Notes under the pieces: model-generated
Told to the model about the DNA's origin: nothing
The model's database searches: none
Seen by the model: only the letters and a program-made list of their open reading frames with translations
Source: Alopecurus myosuroides
Taxonomy: Eukaryota > Streptophyta > Magnoliopsida > Poales > Poaceae
DNA length: 64,000 bases
Direction of reading: 5' to 3'
Assembly: GCA_028641055.1 (NCBI GenBank)
Contig: CM054062.1
Span: 11,940,826-12,004,825, forward strand
Translations under genes and position numbers: made by a program
In this document: piece by piece, positions 44,701 through 55,859 of the stretch
How the letters are laid out: the number at the start of each line of letters is the position of its first letter
Position numbering within the stretch: position 1 is the stretch's first letter

Positions 44701-45293
44701 AGTTTTTTGTATCCAAGGTTCTCTTTCTTTACCATGCTTCCTAGCAGTAAAACTTTCTTTGTCATACTTTTTGTTTTTAGGAGGATTTTCATATTCTACT
44801 TCACTTCCTTTCTTATTGGAAGCGTAATGGTTATCATTATCATGCTCAGTACCACTTTCAAATTTAGCATCAAAAATAGATACACTATTATGATCTTTAT
44901 CAGGTTCTTTATTAACATCATTACTATTATCATTAGCCTCTATATTATTTTATGTTTCTTCTTATTTTTTTAGGAGAGGTGAAAACGTTTTCATCTAGTA
45001 ACTGAGAATCTTGTTCAAGCCCTTTTGGGTATCCCTCGGGATAAAGAGGATCCTGAGTGAAAGCACCACCTCTTGTTTTAACACTACAAGTTCTTTAATT
45101 TGACCAGACGTTCAATAAATAAATCATTTTGCACTTCAGTAAGTTGCTCAAACTGAGTGGAGATCATTTCAAAGTTTTTAACAAGACCTTTAACAGAATT
45201 AACATTTCTTCCTAAAGTAGCATGCAAATTTTTGAAACAAAGAGAATTATCATTCAATTTCCTAATGGAATCATCAAATTCATCTAAGCATTG

Positions 45294-46452
45294 TTAAGGA
45301 GGTTTATCATAAGGAATATCACTGGCATTAAATTTATAAAGAGAAAGGACCTCTACCATAGGAGGGTGAGTGGTAGGCTCACATAAAGTTTCAATTGGAG
45401 GTAGATTCTTCACATCTTCAGATTTAATACCCTTGTCTTTAATAGATTCTTTAGCTTCTTGCATGTCTTCAGGATTAAGGAAAATAAATCCTATCTTCTT
45501 GGGTGTCGGAAATGGTGTAGGTTCAAGAATATCCCAATCATCGTAGTTCTTGGCTATAATACCCAATATTTCTTCTTCTTCATCTACAGTTCTTTCCCTA
45601 AAAATACAACTAGCACAATAATCCACGTATGTCCTAGATTTAGTGGTTAGTCCATTAGAAAATATATCAATAAGCTCATTCTTAGGTATACTATGATTAG
45701 GCCTACCCTTTAGGGTAGCAAAAAACCTCCAACAAGCTTTAGGAAGTTTGTTATCCTCCAACTACTTTAAGTTAAAAATCTATTGTAAAGTAGCATGTTA
45801 CATATGAGCAGGAAAATATTTCTCGCAAAATACACGAGTCAAAGCATTAAGGAGTCTTAATGAAACCATAAGGCAAATTATCATACCAAACTTTAGCCTC
45901 CCCTTTTAATGAGAAAGGAACAACATAATAGCCTCTTATCAAATTCTCATGAGAAAACAACATGCCAATCTCAAACAATTTAGTTAAGTGGGCCACGTCA
46001 TCATTATTTTCTATACCATCAATGGGTTCAGTTTCAACCATAGGAATAAGTGAAAGATAAATAAATAAATCAAACTTCTCATCTTTAATGTCCACATGAT
46101 ATTTAGTAAATTCAGGATCAGGAGTAAACTTGTTTTTCATCAAATGTTTCTCAAGCAGTTTCTTAAAGGTCTCAGGATTAGGAGAGGTTTCATAAATCAT
46201 ATATTAGTTAAAGAATTCATTATAAAGTGTATAAGTATCCTCTGAATAATCACCCTTATGATTATAAAGATCAGGTTGTTTAGGTGTAGACAATAGTTTA
46301 TCAAAAATTCATCATGTTTAGTTTCTTTAGCTCTAGCAATTTGTGTGTCTAAAAAGTAACCTAGAGAACCAGAGTTATCAAGAACAATAGACGCATCATC
46401 AAATTCATCAGACATAGTATTAGATTCAGAAGTAATAGCAAGCAAAGCATGC
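45294..46452 (-). pseudogene. Gypsy gag polyprotein (capsid) remnant
   Basis: Minus-strand segments read LTKLFEIGMLFSHENLIRG and FSLKGEAKVWYDNLP (the F.L.G.A..WY.. signature of retrotransposon gag capsid), then after a break CWRFFATLKGRPNHSIPK and LIDIFSNGLTTKSRTYVD. Gag packages the element RNA in the cytoplasm. Stops near 45770-45850 and 46200 break it. The C-terminal part lacks a recognisable CCHC knuckle. Confidence 0.85.
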
Positions 46453-46665
46453 AATGGGGTAAGAAGCTTAGTTAAAACAGAATGTGAATCAAGAGAAACA
46501 TCGGTGTTTAGAGTTGTACCTTTCCTTGTGGTGGAAGGAAATATTGGAACCTGAGGATCAGTAGTCTTTCACATGATGGATAATAAATTGCAGAAAACAA
46601 TACAATTATCAAGTGATCTTACAAATAAATTTATGATCCCCGGCCACGGCGCCAGAAAATAGTCT

Positions 46666-47811
46666 TGATGACCCACAAGTGTAGTGGATCACAACAATCT
46701 TCGAGGGTAAATATAACCCAATTTATTGATTCGGCACAAGGGGAGATAAAGAATATTTATAAGACTTAACAACTGAGTTGTCAATTCAGCTAGCCCTGAA
46801 AAGTATCTTGATTCACATAATTTATTAGTAGTAACGATGATATAATGGCAGCAATAGTTCAACAGTAATAGTAGCAGTAAAATAGTAGTAGCACTAGTAA
46901 CATCGAATGTAAACGGATTGAGAAGCAGTGCTAAAAATACCGTAGTCATAGGGATGGATGTACGGGCGTTGCATTAATGATATTATCCATGTAATAGAGG
47001 TAAAAAGGGCATGATAAATATATAATAGAGTATCTAAGTCACAAACTGTCATGGGCATGTTTCCTGAGAATTTTCATACGTGCTTGCAATAAGAACTTGC
47101 ACGATGTATTTTGTCCTACCATCCCGTTGCTCCGGGGACAAGCAGGAAATAATAGTAATTAAGGTACTTGTTTTACCAAGCACCTAAGCAAAGCATTAAC
47201 ATACGATGGAAACATGTAATCCTCGAACTAGAGTCTACCCCCTCCGATATCCCAACCATGTCACTTTGGGTCTCGGGTTCCGGACAATAATAAGTGTATA
47301 CAACTAGTGGATATGATCCAAAACAACAATTATACTTGTGAACATAACATTTTCAGATCTAAAATCATGGCACTCGGGCCCTAAGTGACAAGCATTAAGC
47401 ACTCCAAGTTGCAACAAAAATAATTAATAACAATAGTGGATACTACGCATCAAGCATTAACAATCATGTGATCTATTACATGACCAATCTCATCCAATCC
47501 CAAATCCCCCTCTGCCTACACCAGGGAATTACTCACACTTTGAAGGGGGTTCATGGAGGGTTGATGGAGAGGTAATGGCGATGACGATGGCGACGATCTC
47601 CCTCCAGTCTCCGTCCCGGCAGAGTGCCGGAACAGGAACTTCTGTCTCTCGAACTAGGGTTTTGGTTGTCGGCTGAGCTACAGATCGTATTTGGGAAAAT
47701 CCTTTGGGGGGTTCAGCGTTTCAGGGACGAAGGCACCTTTATGCCCAAGGGGACCCTGTGGGGTGGTCCCAACCCCCCAAGGGCCCACCAGATGCGGCCA
47801 GAGGGCCTAGT
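46666..47811 (-). repeat. Gypsy 5' LTR, segment 1
   Basis: The minus-strand end GTGGGTCATCA is at 46666, next to the primer site. Its other part is 52756-52991; together they make about 1.38 kb. CTAGT at 47807-47811 is the left copy of the target duplication made by the solo LTR insertion. Confidence 0.85.
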
Positions 47812-49440
47812 TGTAACATCCCAAGTATGAAAAATAAGCCTTTAGAATGTTTGCTCTCTGTTATTTTATGTTTTGCATCATGGCATCATGTTGATTGCAT
47901 TTGTTTTGTTTGTTTTCCATTTGTTATTCTCTGTTTTGCTTTGTTTTCCAACTGTTTTCATTTGTTTTCCTTTGTTTTCTATTTGAATTTCAAACCAAAA
48001 TTCAAACCTTTTGTTTCATCCTTGTGATGTTACAATTTCCAAAATCATATTTCAAATCAAAACAATCAATTGTTTCCATTAAAGTGTGATTCCAAAACTG
48101 TTGTTTTGTTTCTACCAAAAATTCATTCAATATCAAACCCTTTTCAAATTAAATTAATTTCCAAAACAACAACCCTTTTGAAAGTTATGAAAATTGCAAA
48201 AACAAATCAATCATTTGTTTCCAATTATTTTCCATAATGATCAACTATTAAAATGAGGGCTTTTAATCAAACACTTAATTCCAAATTGCATTCAACAAAT
48301 TCAAACCAAACCACAAGCAGTGCCCAATTTGAAATTATAAAATTTACACAACACTCCTAACCTTTTGCTTCCAATTAAAAATATATGTCCACCCTAATTA
48401 AATTATTGTTTTCAATAACCACTTAATATAAAGATGATTCAAATTTGAATCAAATTGCAAACAGCATGTTATTTTGAACCTTTTTGAAAAACAAAAACTT
48501 GGCAAATTGTGGCTGTGACACCATTAATCAATACCACATTTTTTCTAATTTTCTAACACCCAAAACTTGTCATTTTCTTCTCTATCTCAACTCAGCAAAA
48601 AAATAAAACCGAAACAAATAATAAAAAAACCACCAGGGAGAGAGGAGCACACAAAAGCCCAGCCCTCTATTTTTTCTTCTCCCCCCAAGCCCACTTTCCC
48701 TGGCCCGATACCCCCTCCATCCTTGTCGTCTTCCTCCTTCTTCTGTACGAACCCCTCACCCACCGATCGATCATCCCCTCCTCCATCGGATTCACTGCCG
48801 TACCATGCCCCTCCCTCCTTAAAACAGCCACCCCTCTGCCCTAGCCTAGCCCAGCCCTAGCCTCCTTCCTCCACAGCGCCGCCACCTTCTTCCTCTTCCT
48901 CCCCTCTGCCCTCCATCTCTCTGCAACCTCCCTGTACTGCAACCTGTACCTCACCCGAAATACCTCCTCCTTGCTCCGGTGATCGGCGGCGAGGGAGCCC
49001 CCCTCCGGCCGCGGTGAGGGTGGGAATGGAACCCCCCGGCCGTGGGCTCCCTCTCCACCCCCTCGGCTCGGGCCGGGAGGCCCCCCATCGCCGGCGCCAT
49101 CGCCTCCCGCCGCCGGCGACCACCTGCTGCTCTCCCTGCTCCGCCCGACTCCCTGCCTCGACCGACCCCTCCGTCCACTCGGGTGAGCCCACCTCCTCCT
49201 TCCCTCGCCTCTCCTCCCTCATCTCCCCCATCTCCACGCCACCCCACAGCGACCACCGCCCCGGATATGGCCGCCGACGACCGTCCCTTCCGCCCTGACG
49301 AGTTACAGCGATCTGTACGTGTTCGGTTCAGTTTCAGAAATTCCGCCAACCACACCTCATATTCCCCGATCTGCATCTCCTAGCACAACCGAGCCACACC
49401 ACCCCACTGGTTCAGGTCCCTGCGCGCAAGCCAGAGGTGG

Positions 49441-49454
49441 GGGGATCGAATCCC
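49441..49454 (+). other. tRNA T-arm/B-box-like motif 1 in solo LTR
   Basis: GGGGATCGAATCCC resembles a T-arm with its TTC/ATCGA loop. There is no surrounding cloverleaf. Confidence 0.5.
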
Positions 49455-49596
49455 AGCCTCCCCACTCTTTCTGCTCCTTTTTCGTTTAATTTCAGTTAAG
49501 GCCGCGGACTACACCTTATTCCCCCGTTTTCCCTCTCCTAACACAAACAGCAGCTAGCCCATCTGGTTTCCCTTGTGCGCAGGAAGCAGGAGGTGG

Positions 49597-49612
49597 GGGG
49601 TTCGAGTCCCCC
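49597..49612 (+). other. tRNA T-arm/B-box-like motif 2 in solo LTR
   Basis: GGGGTTCGAGTCCCC forms a perfect stem around TTCGAGT and matches the pol III B box GGTTCGANNCC. The other LTR copy has two equivalents (8336-8354, 8736-8750). Confidence 0.55.
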
Positions 49613-49789
49613 CTCCCACAGAATAAAACCACCTTTTTATTTTGCAATGTTTTGGCACAGAAACTTCCAGGAAATCACATCCATGCCCCTGGTAATTAAA
49701 TTTAGACCCCTGTAAAATATTTTCCTAAGTCCCTAATGAATTAAAAAAGGCAGAATTACACTAAATCTTGTAAATTGCATAAGAAAATC

Positions 49790-50570
49790 ATTTTAACTCC
49801 AAATCCAACATTTTTGATATGTTTTCAATACCAAATTAAATGTTCTATCCAAATATAAAATTCGTTTACTGTTTTGAATATTTTAAATTGTTGAAATATT
49901 TGAAAACTTGTCAAATTCACTTAAACTTGCAAAATTCATAACTTGGGCATAAAAATTCCAAATTCAACAAACTAAATATGTTTTCCAATCAACTTTTCAT
50001 GTACTTTCCAAATATAAATTTTGTTTGCTGTTTTGAATAATTTAAATTGCTGAAAACATCTGTTTCTTAATTAATGCATTTAAAATTGCCAAAATAATAA
50101 CTTGCTCATTTTAAATCCAATTTCAACAAATGAAATATGTTTTCCATGCAAAATTAAACCACCTTTCCAAATATAAAATTTGTTCCATGTTTTGAATAAT
50201 TAAAACTGGTTAAATAATTTAAACCTTGTTTAATTCATTAAATATTGCTAAATTTATAACTTGATCAAGACAAATTCTTTTGGGACATATAAAATATGTT
50301 TTCAAACCACCAAAGCATAACCTCTTCAAATATGAACTTCATCTAATGTTTTGAACAAATAAAAATTCAAATAAGTTCATGTTTGAATTAAATTCATTTA
50401 ATTCTTGCTTAAACTTGTTTGATTCATAAGTAATTCATCCAAAATCCTTTTTCAACAAGTGAAACATGCATTCCATCTAAAATTGTGTGTTATTTCCAAA
50501 TATGAACTTTGTTATCTATTTTGAACAATTAAACTTGATGAAAACAACAAATGCTTGTGTGACACCTTTA
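49790..50570 (+). repeat. AT-rich array, 159-bp period, 5 units
   Basis: ATATGTTTTC(C) blocks start at 49817, 49976, 50135 and 50294, exactly 159 bp apart, and a diverged fifth (ACATGCATTCC) at 50464. Each unit also carries CCAAATATAAA and TGTTTTGAA blocks at fixed offsets. Confidence 0.92.
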
Positions 50571-52755
50571 AGAAACCAAAATTTCTTAACTTAATAAACA
50601 AATTTCTAAACTTGGTAAACCTTATTTCAAATTGTTCCTATTGTTGTTATTTTGCTGTTTTCCTCTTCCATGCATCATGCTAATTCACTTACACAATTTG
50701 ATTAGTTGTAGAACAATTAATTCAACCATAATTCATGGGCTTTTCATATGCAATCCAATTGCATGTGGGTCCATTTAATCATGTTGTTATCTTGTCCACT
50801 AGTTTATTTCTATGCATCAATTAAATGGTCATGCATCATCCCATGTTTGTGCACTATGCCATGATATTGATTGTTTATCTTTCTGCATTGTTTGTTTGCT
50901 TCTTCTCGGATAAACGGCGACGTTGAGACCGACGATACTTACGACACCCCTTCTAAGGAGTTAGCTCAGTACCAGGCTACTGGGTTTGCAGGCAAGTTAT
51001 CACTCACATGAACCATCGTGTTCCTTTCAACATTGGTTACCGATACTTTCCGTTGTCTATTCTGCTAGCCCTATGATTAGTTGTTTCTGTTACGAACCTA
51101 TCACATGAATCCCTTAACCCTGATACTGCGTCACCTCCACTCCTACAACCCTATTGATTGAGCCAGTGTCTTACTAGCATGCTTAGGGTTGTTTTGCTCG
51201 AGTCTGTTACCCGTTACTTTCTGTATTATTCCATTATGTTCTGGGGGCTCGATGTTTAATCAATCAATCATGCTAATGTTATTGTTAAATAATAATTTGA
51301 TGATAAGGCACCGGCAGGAGGCCCTTTGTGGTTTTGAGGCCTGCTAGTGTCGACCCTAATAGGAAAAGGGTCTTGTCTACTGATCCATGATGAGCGCACT
51401 AACCGCATGTGGGAAGCGAGTATGGGCGCCCCCCTCAATTTGATTCGATTCGCATCTCGTCCAAATCGCCTCATTTAGTTCGTGTTTTCCATTTGCCGCA
51501 TGCATGTTTTTGCGAGCCCAGGCCAGGGTGGAACTTTCGTAGTCGGCATATAGGGGGACACGTTCTTAGAGTGCTATGAGGGTCCATTTTCTTCTGGGCT
51601 CGATTAGCCGTGCGCCCAAGGTGCTTTGGGCTTGATGCGAAGAAGAGTTGAGTTGTGTAGAGTGCCCCGCTTGGTGGGAGGCATCCCATCTGGCGGGTTA
51701 TTCTTGCGTGTACGGCCAAATTGGTGCAACCCTGCAGGGATAAATCTTCTCGAGAAGCCGTGTTTTCCGCGGTTATGGATTACTTGGTGAAAGTACTGGC
51801 TAACAAGTACTCAGGACAACTTAAACCTAATGATTAACAACCTTACACCCAATGATTAACAACTTGACTAGTAATAGGCTTATTGACACAATAATCTGAA
51901 CCATCATTAATTCAACTGTGTGAGTTATCCTCGGATTGCTTCTTTGGATAAGGGGCGAGATCCAGGATGGGTTTGTTTGGAGTTAGTTGATAGGTTGGTT
52001 ACGACACACGATCTTATCTCCTTTCTGATAGCCGGAAGTGGTAGAAAGTCTGTAGTTGTTTAGAGCAGCCAGTTGCAGCATCCTTTATATCCCCTTTCTT
52101 CCGTTGACCCAAAGCATCTGTGCTTGGTGTTGGCGGGTTACATTTTGGTGAACTGTGAGTCTTGCTTGCCAGTACGTTTATGTACTGACCCCTTTGGGGC
52201 TGTGGTTTCCGCAGACCTACGTTTCCGAGGATCTACATGGTGGCTACTACGTGGAGTATGACGAGACTGCTGACGAGTAGATAGCGGACCCGGGCAGGAT
52301 CCGAGACTTCATGGATGGGCTCCGTCTGTTCGTTTCCGGCCTCTTAGGCCCATTTGGTTCTTGTCTGTACTCAGACATGTTGAATGCTTCCGCTGTGACG
52401 TAATGATGAATTGTTGGGACATGTGTCCTCTGGATGATTGTATTTGCTATCTCTGCTCTAATGAGAGCTATTTGCAACTTATTTCAATCTTTTGTGTCTT
52501 AGAGATCTGTTGTGATATCACTTGTTCCAATGCCGTTGACGTACCATGTGTGTATGTTTTGAAGTACGTCAATGGAAGTATCTGGATTTCTATGGGATGG
52601 TTTGCGCAGACGATGAATAGTAAGGTAATGGTTGTCACACGTTTACGTGTTGGCCTGCTCATATTGAGATGCGGGTGCCGGTATGCCCCGTAAGCCATTT
52701 ATCTACTGTTTAACGGACTGTGAGTATCCCCTAGAAGTCCGGGTGCGACACTAGT

Positions 52756-52991
52756 TACCCCCTCTAGCTGTCCTTTAGGCTCCGGGTGTCTTCTCGGGAA
52801 AAATAATTTTCTGTTTTTTTCTAGAATTTTTTGAGGAAATTGAATTTCTACGCAAAACTAGACACCAAGGACAATTCTGCCAAAAACTGCGTTATTCCAT
52901 GTTAATTTGATACAAATCATGCAAATGTGAGGAGAAACAACAAGAAAAGTGTTTGGAAAAGTATATACGTTTGCAATCTATCAACTCAACA
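52756..52991 (-). repeat. Gypsy 5' LTR, segment 2
   Basis: Remaining 236 bp of the LTR, ending at 52991 with TGTTGAGTTGATAG on the minus strand. It follows the right-hand CTAGT copy. Confidence 0.8.
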
Positions 52992-53861
52992 TACCGGCAA
53001 CGTTTAACCAGTGGAGATACACTCTCCCATGACCGTACCAGTCATCGTACTAGAGGGGAGACCTCGGCACGAGGGGCAAAGCGGATATTGTCAGTGTATC
53101 AGGGATAAGGCGGTCTCTATAATGACCACTTGTACGGTGACGACGGGCCGTATCGGTCATTGTACCATGGATCGTAGGAACCGCCTCTTTAGGTATGTTT
53201 ACCGATGTACCCTTGGATTCCCAAGGAGACACATAGAGAAGTCGCCTCACATGAAACTCCACCAAACCCTAACCTACGAAAATCATCCGGAGGGGAAATT
53301 CGCAGAAGGGAATCCATCTCCATCAACTCCATCAATGTGAAGGCCTCTGCATTGATCTCCATTCACATCACCACCATCTACATGGGCCACTAGTGGTCGT
53401 GAGTAGCGTGTTTCCTAGAGGCACTCAGGGCACACTAATTTAGGAGCATCGGTGTTATATGGGCCACTAGTGGTTGTGAGTAGCGTGTTTCCTAGAGGCA
53501 CTCAGGGCACACTAATTTATGGAGATCCACCCTCAGAAAGAATTCATATGTAAACAAAATGCACCCCTAATAAATTCATAAATATGTTAGTGACAGAACC
53601 ATACTTCCCGAGAAAGAATTTAGCCCTATGCAGTTCCGATTACTCTGCCACTCATTGGTTGCTCTTATTTAATTTACTATTTTATTTACAATCACCGCAA
53701 TCAACACTTTCTTGGTTTCTTGTATCCAATGGCAATTTGCAGGCACAAAGGAGGAGAAATGATCAAAGCTAAACAAAGGAGATAATTTCCATAGCTCCAC
53801 CGTGGTTCGATACTCTTACTTTGAAACTAGCTATCACAACTCTGTGCACTTGCAGGCATCA
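52992..53861 (+). repeat. Gypsy LTR (+ strand), 3' part
   Basis: It ends GTGCACTTGCAGGCATCA at 53861, immediately followed by AGCTATTTTTTAGCGCAGTTGC, a mutated gypsy primer site. The 5' part is absent or was removed at the junction near 52992. Confidence 0.7.
53382..53519 (+). repeat. 77-bp tandem duplication within the LTR
   Basis: ATGGGCCACTAGTGG begins at 53382 and again at 53459; about 60 bp of each copy are nearly identical (one C/T change in the visible part). Confidence 0.92.
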
Positions 53862-54158
53862 AGCTATTTTTTAGCGCAGTTGCTGGGGAGCTAAGCGCAT
53901 TTTGTCTTTTCTTTTTAGTACTTGTTTATTTTTGTGTGCTAAGTTGTTTGCAAGACAAGGCAGCCATAATTGATAAGGACAACTGCCCTTACATCAAACT
54001 TTATACATTGCATAGAGCGGGATTACCAACTATGGACACTTTCACGAAGGTACATCACATAATAAATAAAGAAGGTTATGTAAGAAACCCTATACTTCTT
54101 GATATGCTACACACAAGGTAGTATAAAGGTTATGGTACAGAAGATTGAACGAATAGTA
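53862..54158 (+). mobile_element. Gypsy leader and start of an ORF, truncated
   Basis: Primer-site region followed by a 61-codon frame (53936-54121, through CPYIKLYTLHRAGLPT). I do not recognise it firmly; it sits where gag would start. The copia LTR begins at 54159. Confidence 0.45.
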
Positions 54159-55473
54159 TGGTCACCTAGAGTGGGGGGGGGGGGTGAATATGTGCTACTT
54201 CCAAATTTTAATACTTTTTTGATTTAGCCTTGACACAAAGGTAAATTCTCTAAATATGCAACTGACGTGAATTTACCTATATGATAAGGGCTACACTAAG
54301 CAAAATACAAACACAAAGTAAAGGTAAAGGATAGAAGGAACCGACATCGTAAGCACGCAGAGACAAGCATGTATTCCCGAGTTCTTCTGTTGAGGGGAGT
54401 ACGTCTCGTTGGAGGGGTGTGAGTTTTTCCACGATGGCCTACTCAACGCCAATAAGGCCTCACCGTATTCTTCGATGAACCTCGCTACAAAGTCCTAGTT
54501 CAGCTTCCACTATTGATTCTCTTTGAGGTGGAAATCGGAGCCTTTACAATGATCTTGAGGCACACACCCACAACCGAATTGGGGGCACCCAAGAACACCA
54601 AGAATCTGTTATAAGCAACAAGTGAGTAGCACAAGATCTAGATTTTCCATAAGGAAACCCTAGACACAAATCCTTGAAGTGAATGAGGGGAAAATGAAGA
54701 ACGGCTTGGTGAAGATGTAGATCTTGGCCTTCTCCAAGAATCAATGCGTTTGGGTGGAGGAGATGGGAGAAATATAGCTTTTGGTGAGCTCAATTAATGG
54801 TGCCTTCAATGCTGGACGAGTTACCTCGCTTTGAGAAGAAACAACCCTTAAATAGGGGTCCACCAAAAACTTACCGTTATGAGGCATTTCCTCCCTGGCA
54901 GTACGACTGCTGAGTCCAGCGGTACTACCATTGCATGAGTTCCAGGCGGTACTAGGGTGTACCGCACACTGGCTCCTAGCGGTACAACTTGGGAAGTACC
55001 GCAAAGTATCAGGAGATGTACTACAGGTAGATCTCTCGGTACTATCGATGGCCAACCCTAGTATCAGGGAAAACAGAGAGCAAAATAATGCCTGATAGTA
55101 ATTTTCCCGGTACTTCCAGCGGTACTGCCGCTTTCTTGATGGAAATGGTACTACCGCTAAGGGGAGGGGCACTACCACAGAGGAGAACTTGCTCTAAATA
55201 TATAATGAATGCTGGTGGTACTACTAGGCCCGTAATGCTGGAAACAAAGAGGATTTCCTAGCTGGCGGTATGAGCGATACTACCGCTTCCTAGAGGTAGC
55301 GGTACCACAAACGATACTACCACTGGAACATTCTTTATTCGTTGGCTGAAATATTGTTGCCTCTTTCTTTTTGCGTCAAACTAAGTTTTCTTGAAAGGAC
55401 TTAGACGTGTTGTTAGATTCTTAATTGTGTTGTTATTAAATCCAAAAAAAATTGAGAGATCGATGCACTTTCA
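54159..55473 (-). repeat. Copia 3' LTR, 1.3 kb
   Basis: On the minus strand it starts TGAAAGTGCATCGATC at 55473, right after the polypurine tract (plus 55474-55489), and ends CTCTAGGTGACCA at 54159. It contains a cluster of GCGGTACTACC motifs (54918-55325). Confidence 0.78.
54918..55325. repeat. Cluster 1 of near-palindrome GCGGTAGTACCGC
   Basis: About ten full or partial copies of (A)GCGGTAC/GTACCGC in either orientation are irregularly spaced within the LTR. The motif equals its own reverse complement except at the central base. Confidence 0.85.
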
Positions 55474-55489
55474 ATCTCCCCCTTTTTGG
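55474..55489 (-). promoter_or_regulatory. Copia polypurine tract
   Basis: The minus strand CCAAAAAGGGGGAGAT directly precedes the LTR start TGAAAG. It would prime plus-strand DNA synthesis. Confidence 0.85.
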
Positions 55490-55859
55490 AGTTTGATGAC
55501 AACACAACTAAGAGAGCTGGTAAAATATAGGCGGAGCACTTGTTTGGAAAGGTGTTATTTTCATGGATTAGCTTTGATATGCAAAACACGTTCCTTTTAG
55601 GATGAAGCTCCCCCTAGATTTTAGAAGCCTATCAAAGTAATAATATAGTGATAAATAAGGCTTGCCACAATATAATTGATAAGAAAAAAAAGTTTAAACA
55701 CTTAAGGATCCAAAGGTTTGTCCTAAAACAAAAAACAACCAAGAAACACAACTTGTTGAGCACCCATGCAAATAACCAAGCAAACACATAATAGAACTCT
55801 CTCCCCCTTTGGCATCAAGACACCAAAAAGGCAGAGGCGATGCTAACGTCCCCAGGGGA

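Larger units (their letters stand above)
47812..52750 (+). mobile_element. Complete solo LTR, 4.9 kb, LARD type (Sukkula-like)
   Basis: It starts TGTAACATCCC and ends GGGTGCGACA, flanked by the 5-bp duplication CTAGT (47807-47811 and 52751-52755). There is no internal repetition of its ends, so it is one LTR rather than a short element. Large LTRs of 4-5 kb starting TGTAACATCCC are what I recall for the barley LARD Sukkula. It holds a GC-rich centre (48650-49620), two tRNA-T-arm-like motifs, an AT-rich 159-bp-period array and a more unique 3' part. No conserved protein. Confidence 0.85.
40566..52991 (-). mobile_element. Non-autonomous gypsy element with gag and protease; 3' end missing
   Basis: The 5' LTR (minus orientation) is 46666-47811 plus 52756-52991, split by a solo LTR. 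The primer site is at 46640-46661 (minus TTCTGGCGCCGTGGCC). Going leftward: gag (45294-46452), protease (44083-44700), an additional gene-like ORF (42473-42996), then non-coding DNA matching the array's internal region. No reverse transcriptase, RNase H or integrase is present and the 3' LTR is absent. Confidence 0.8.
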
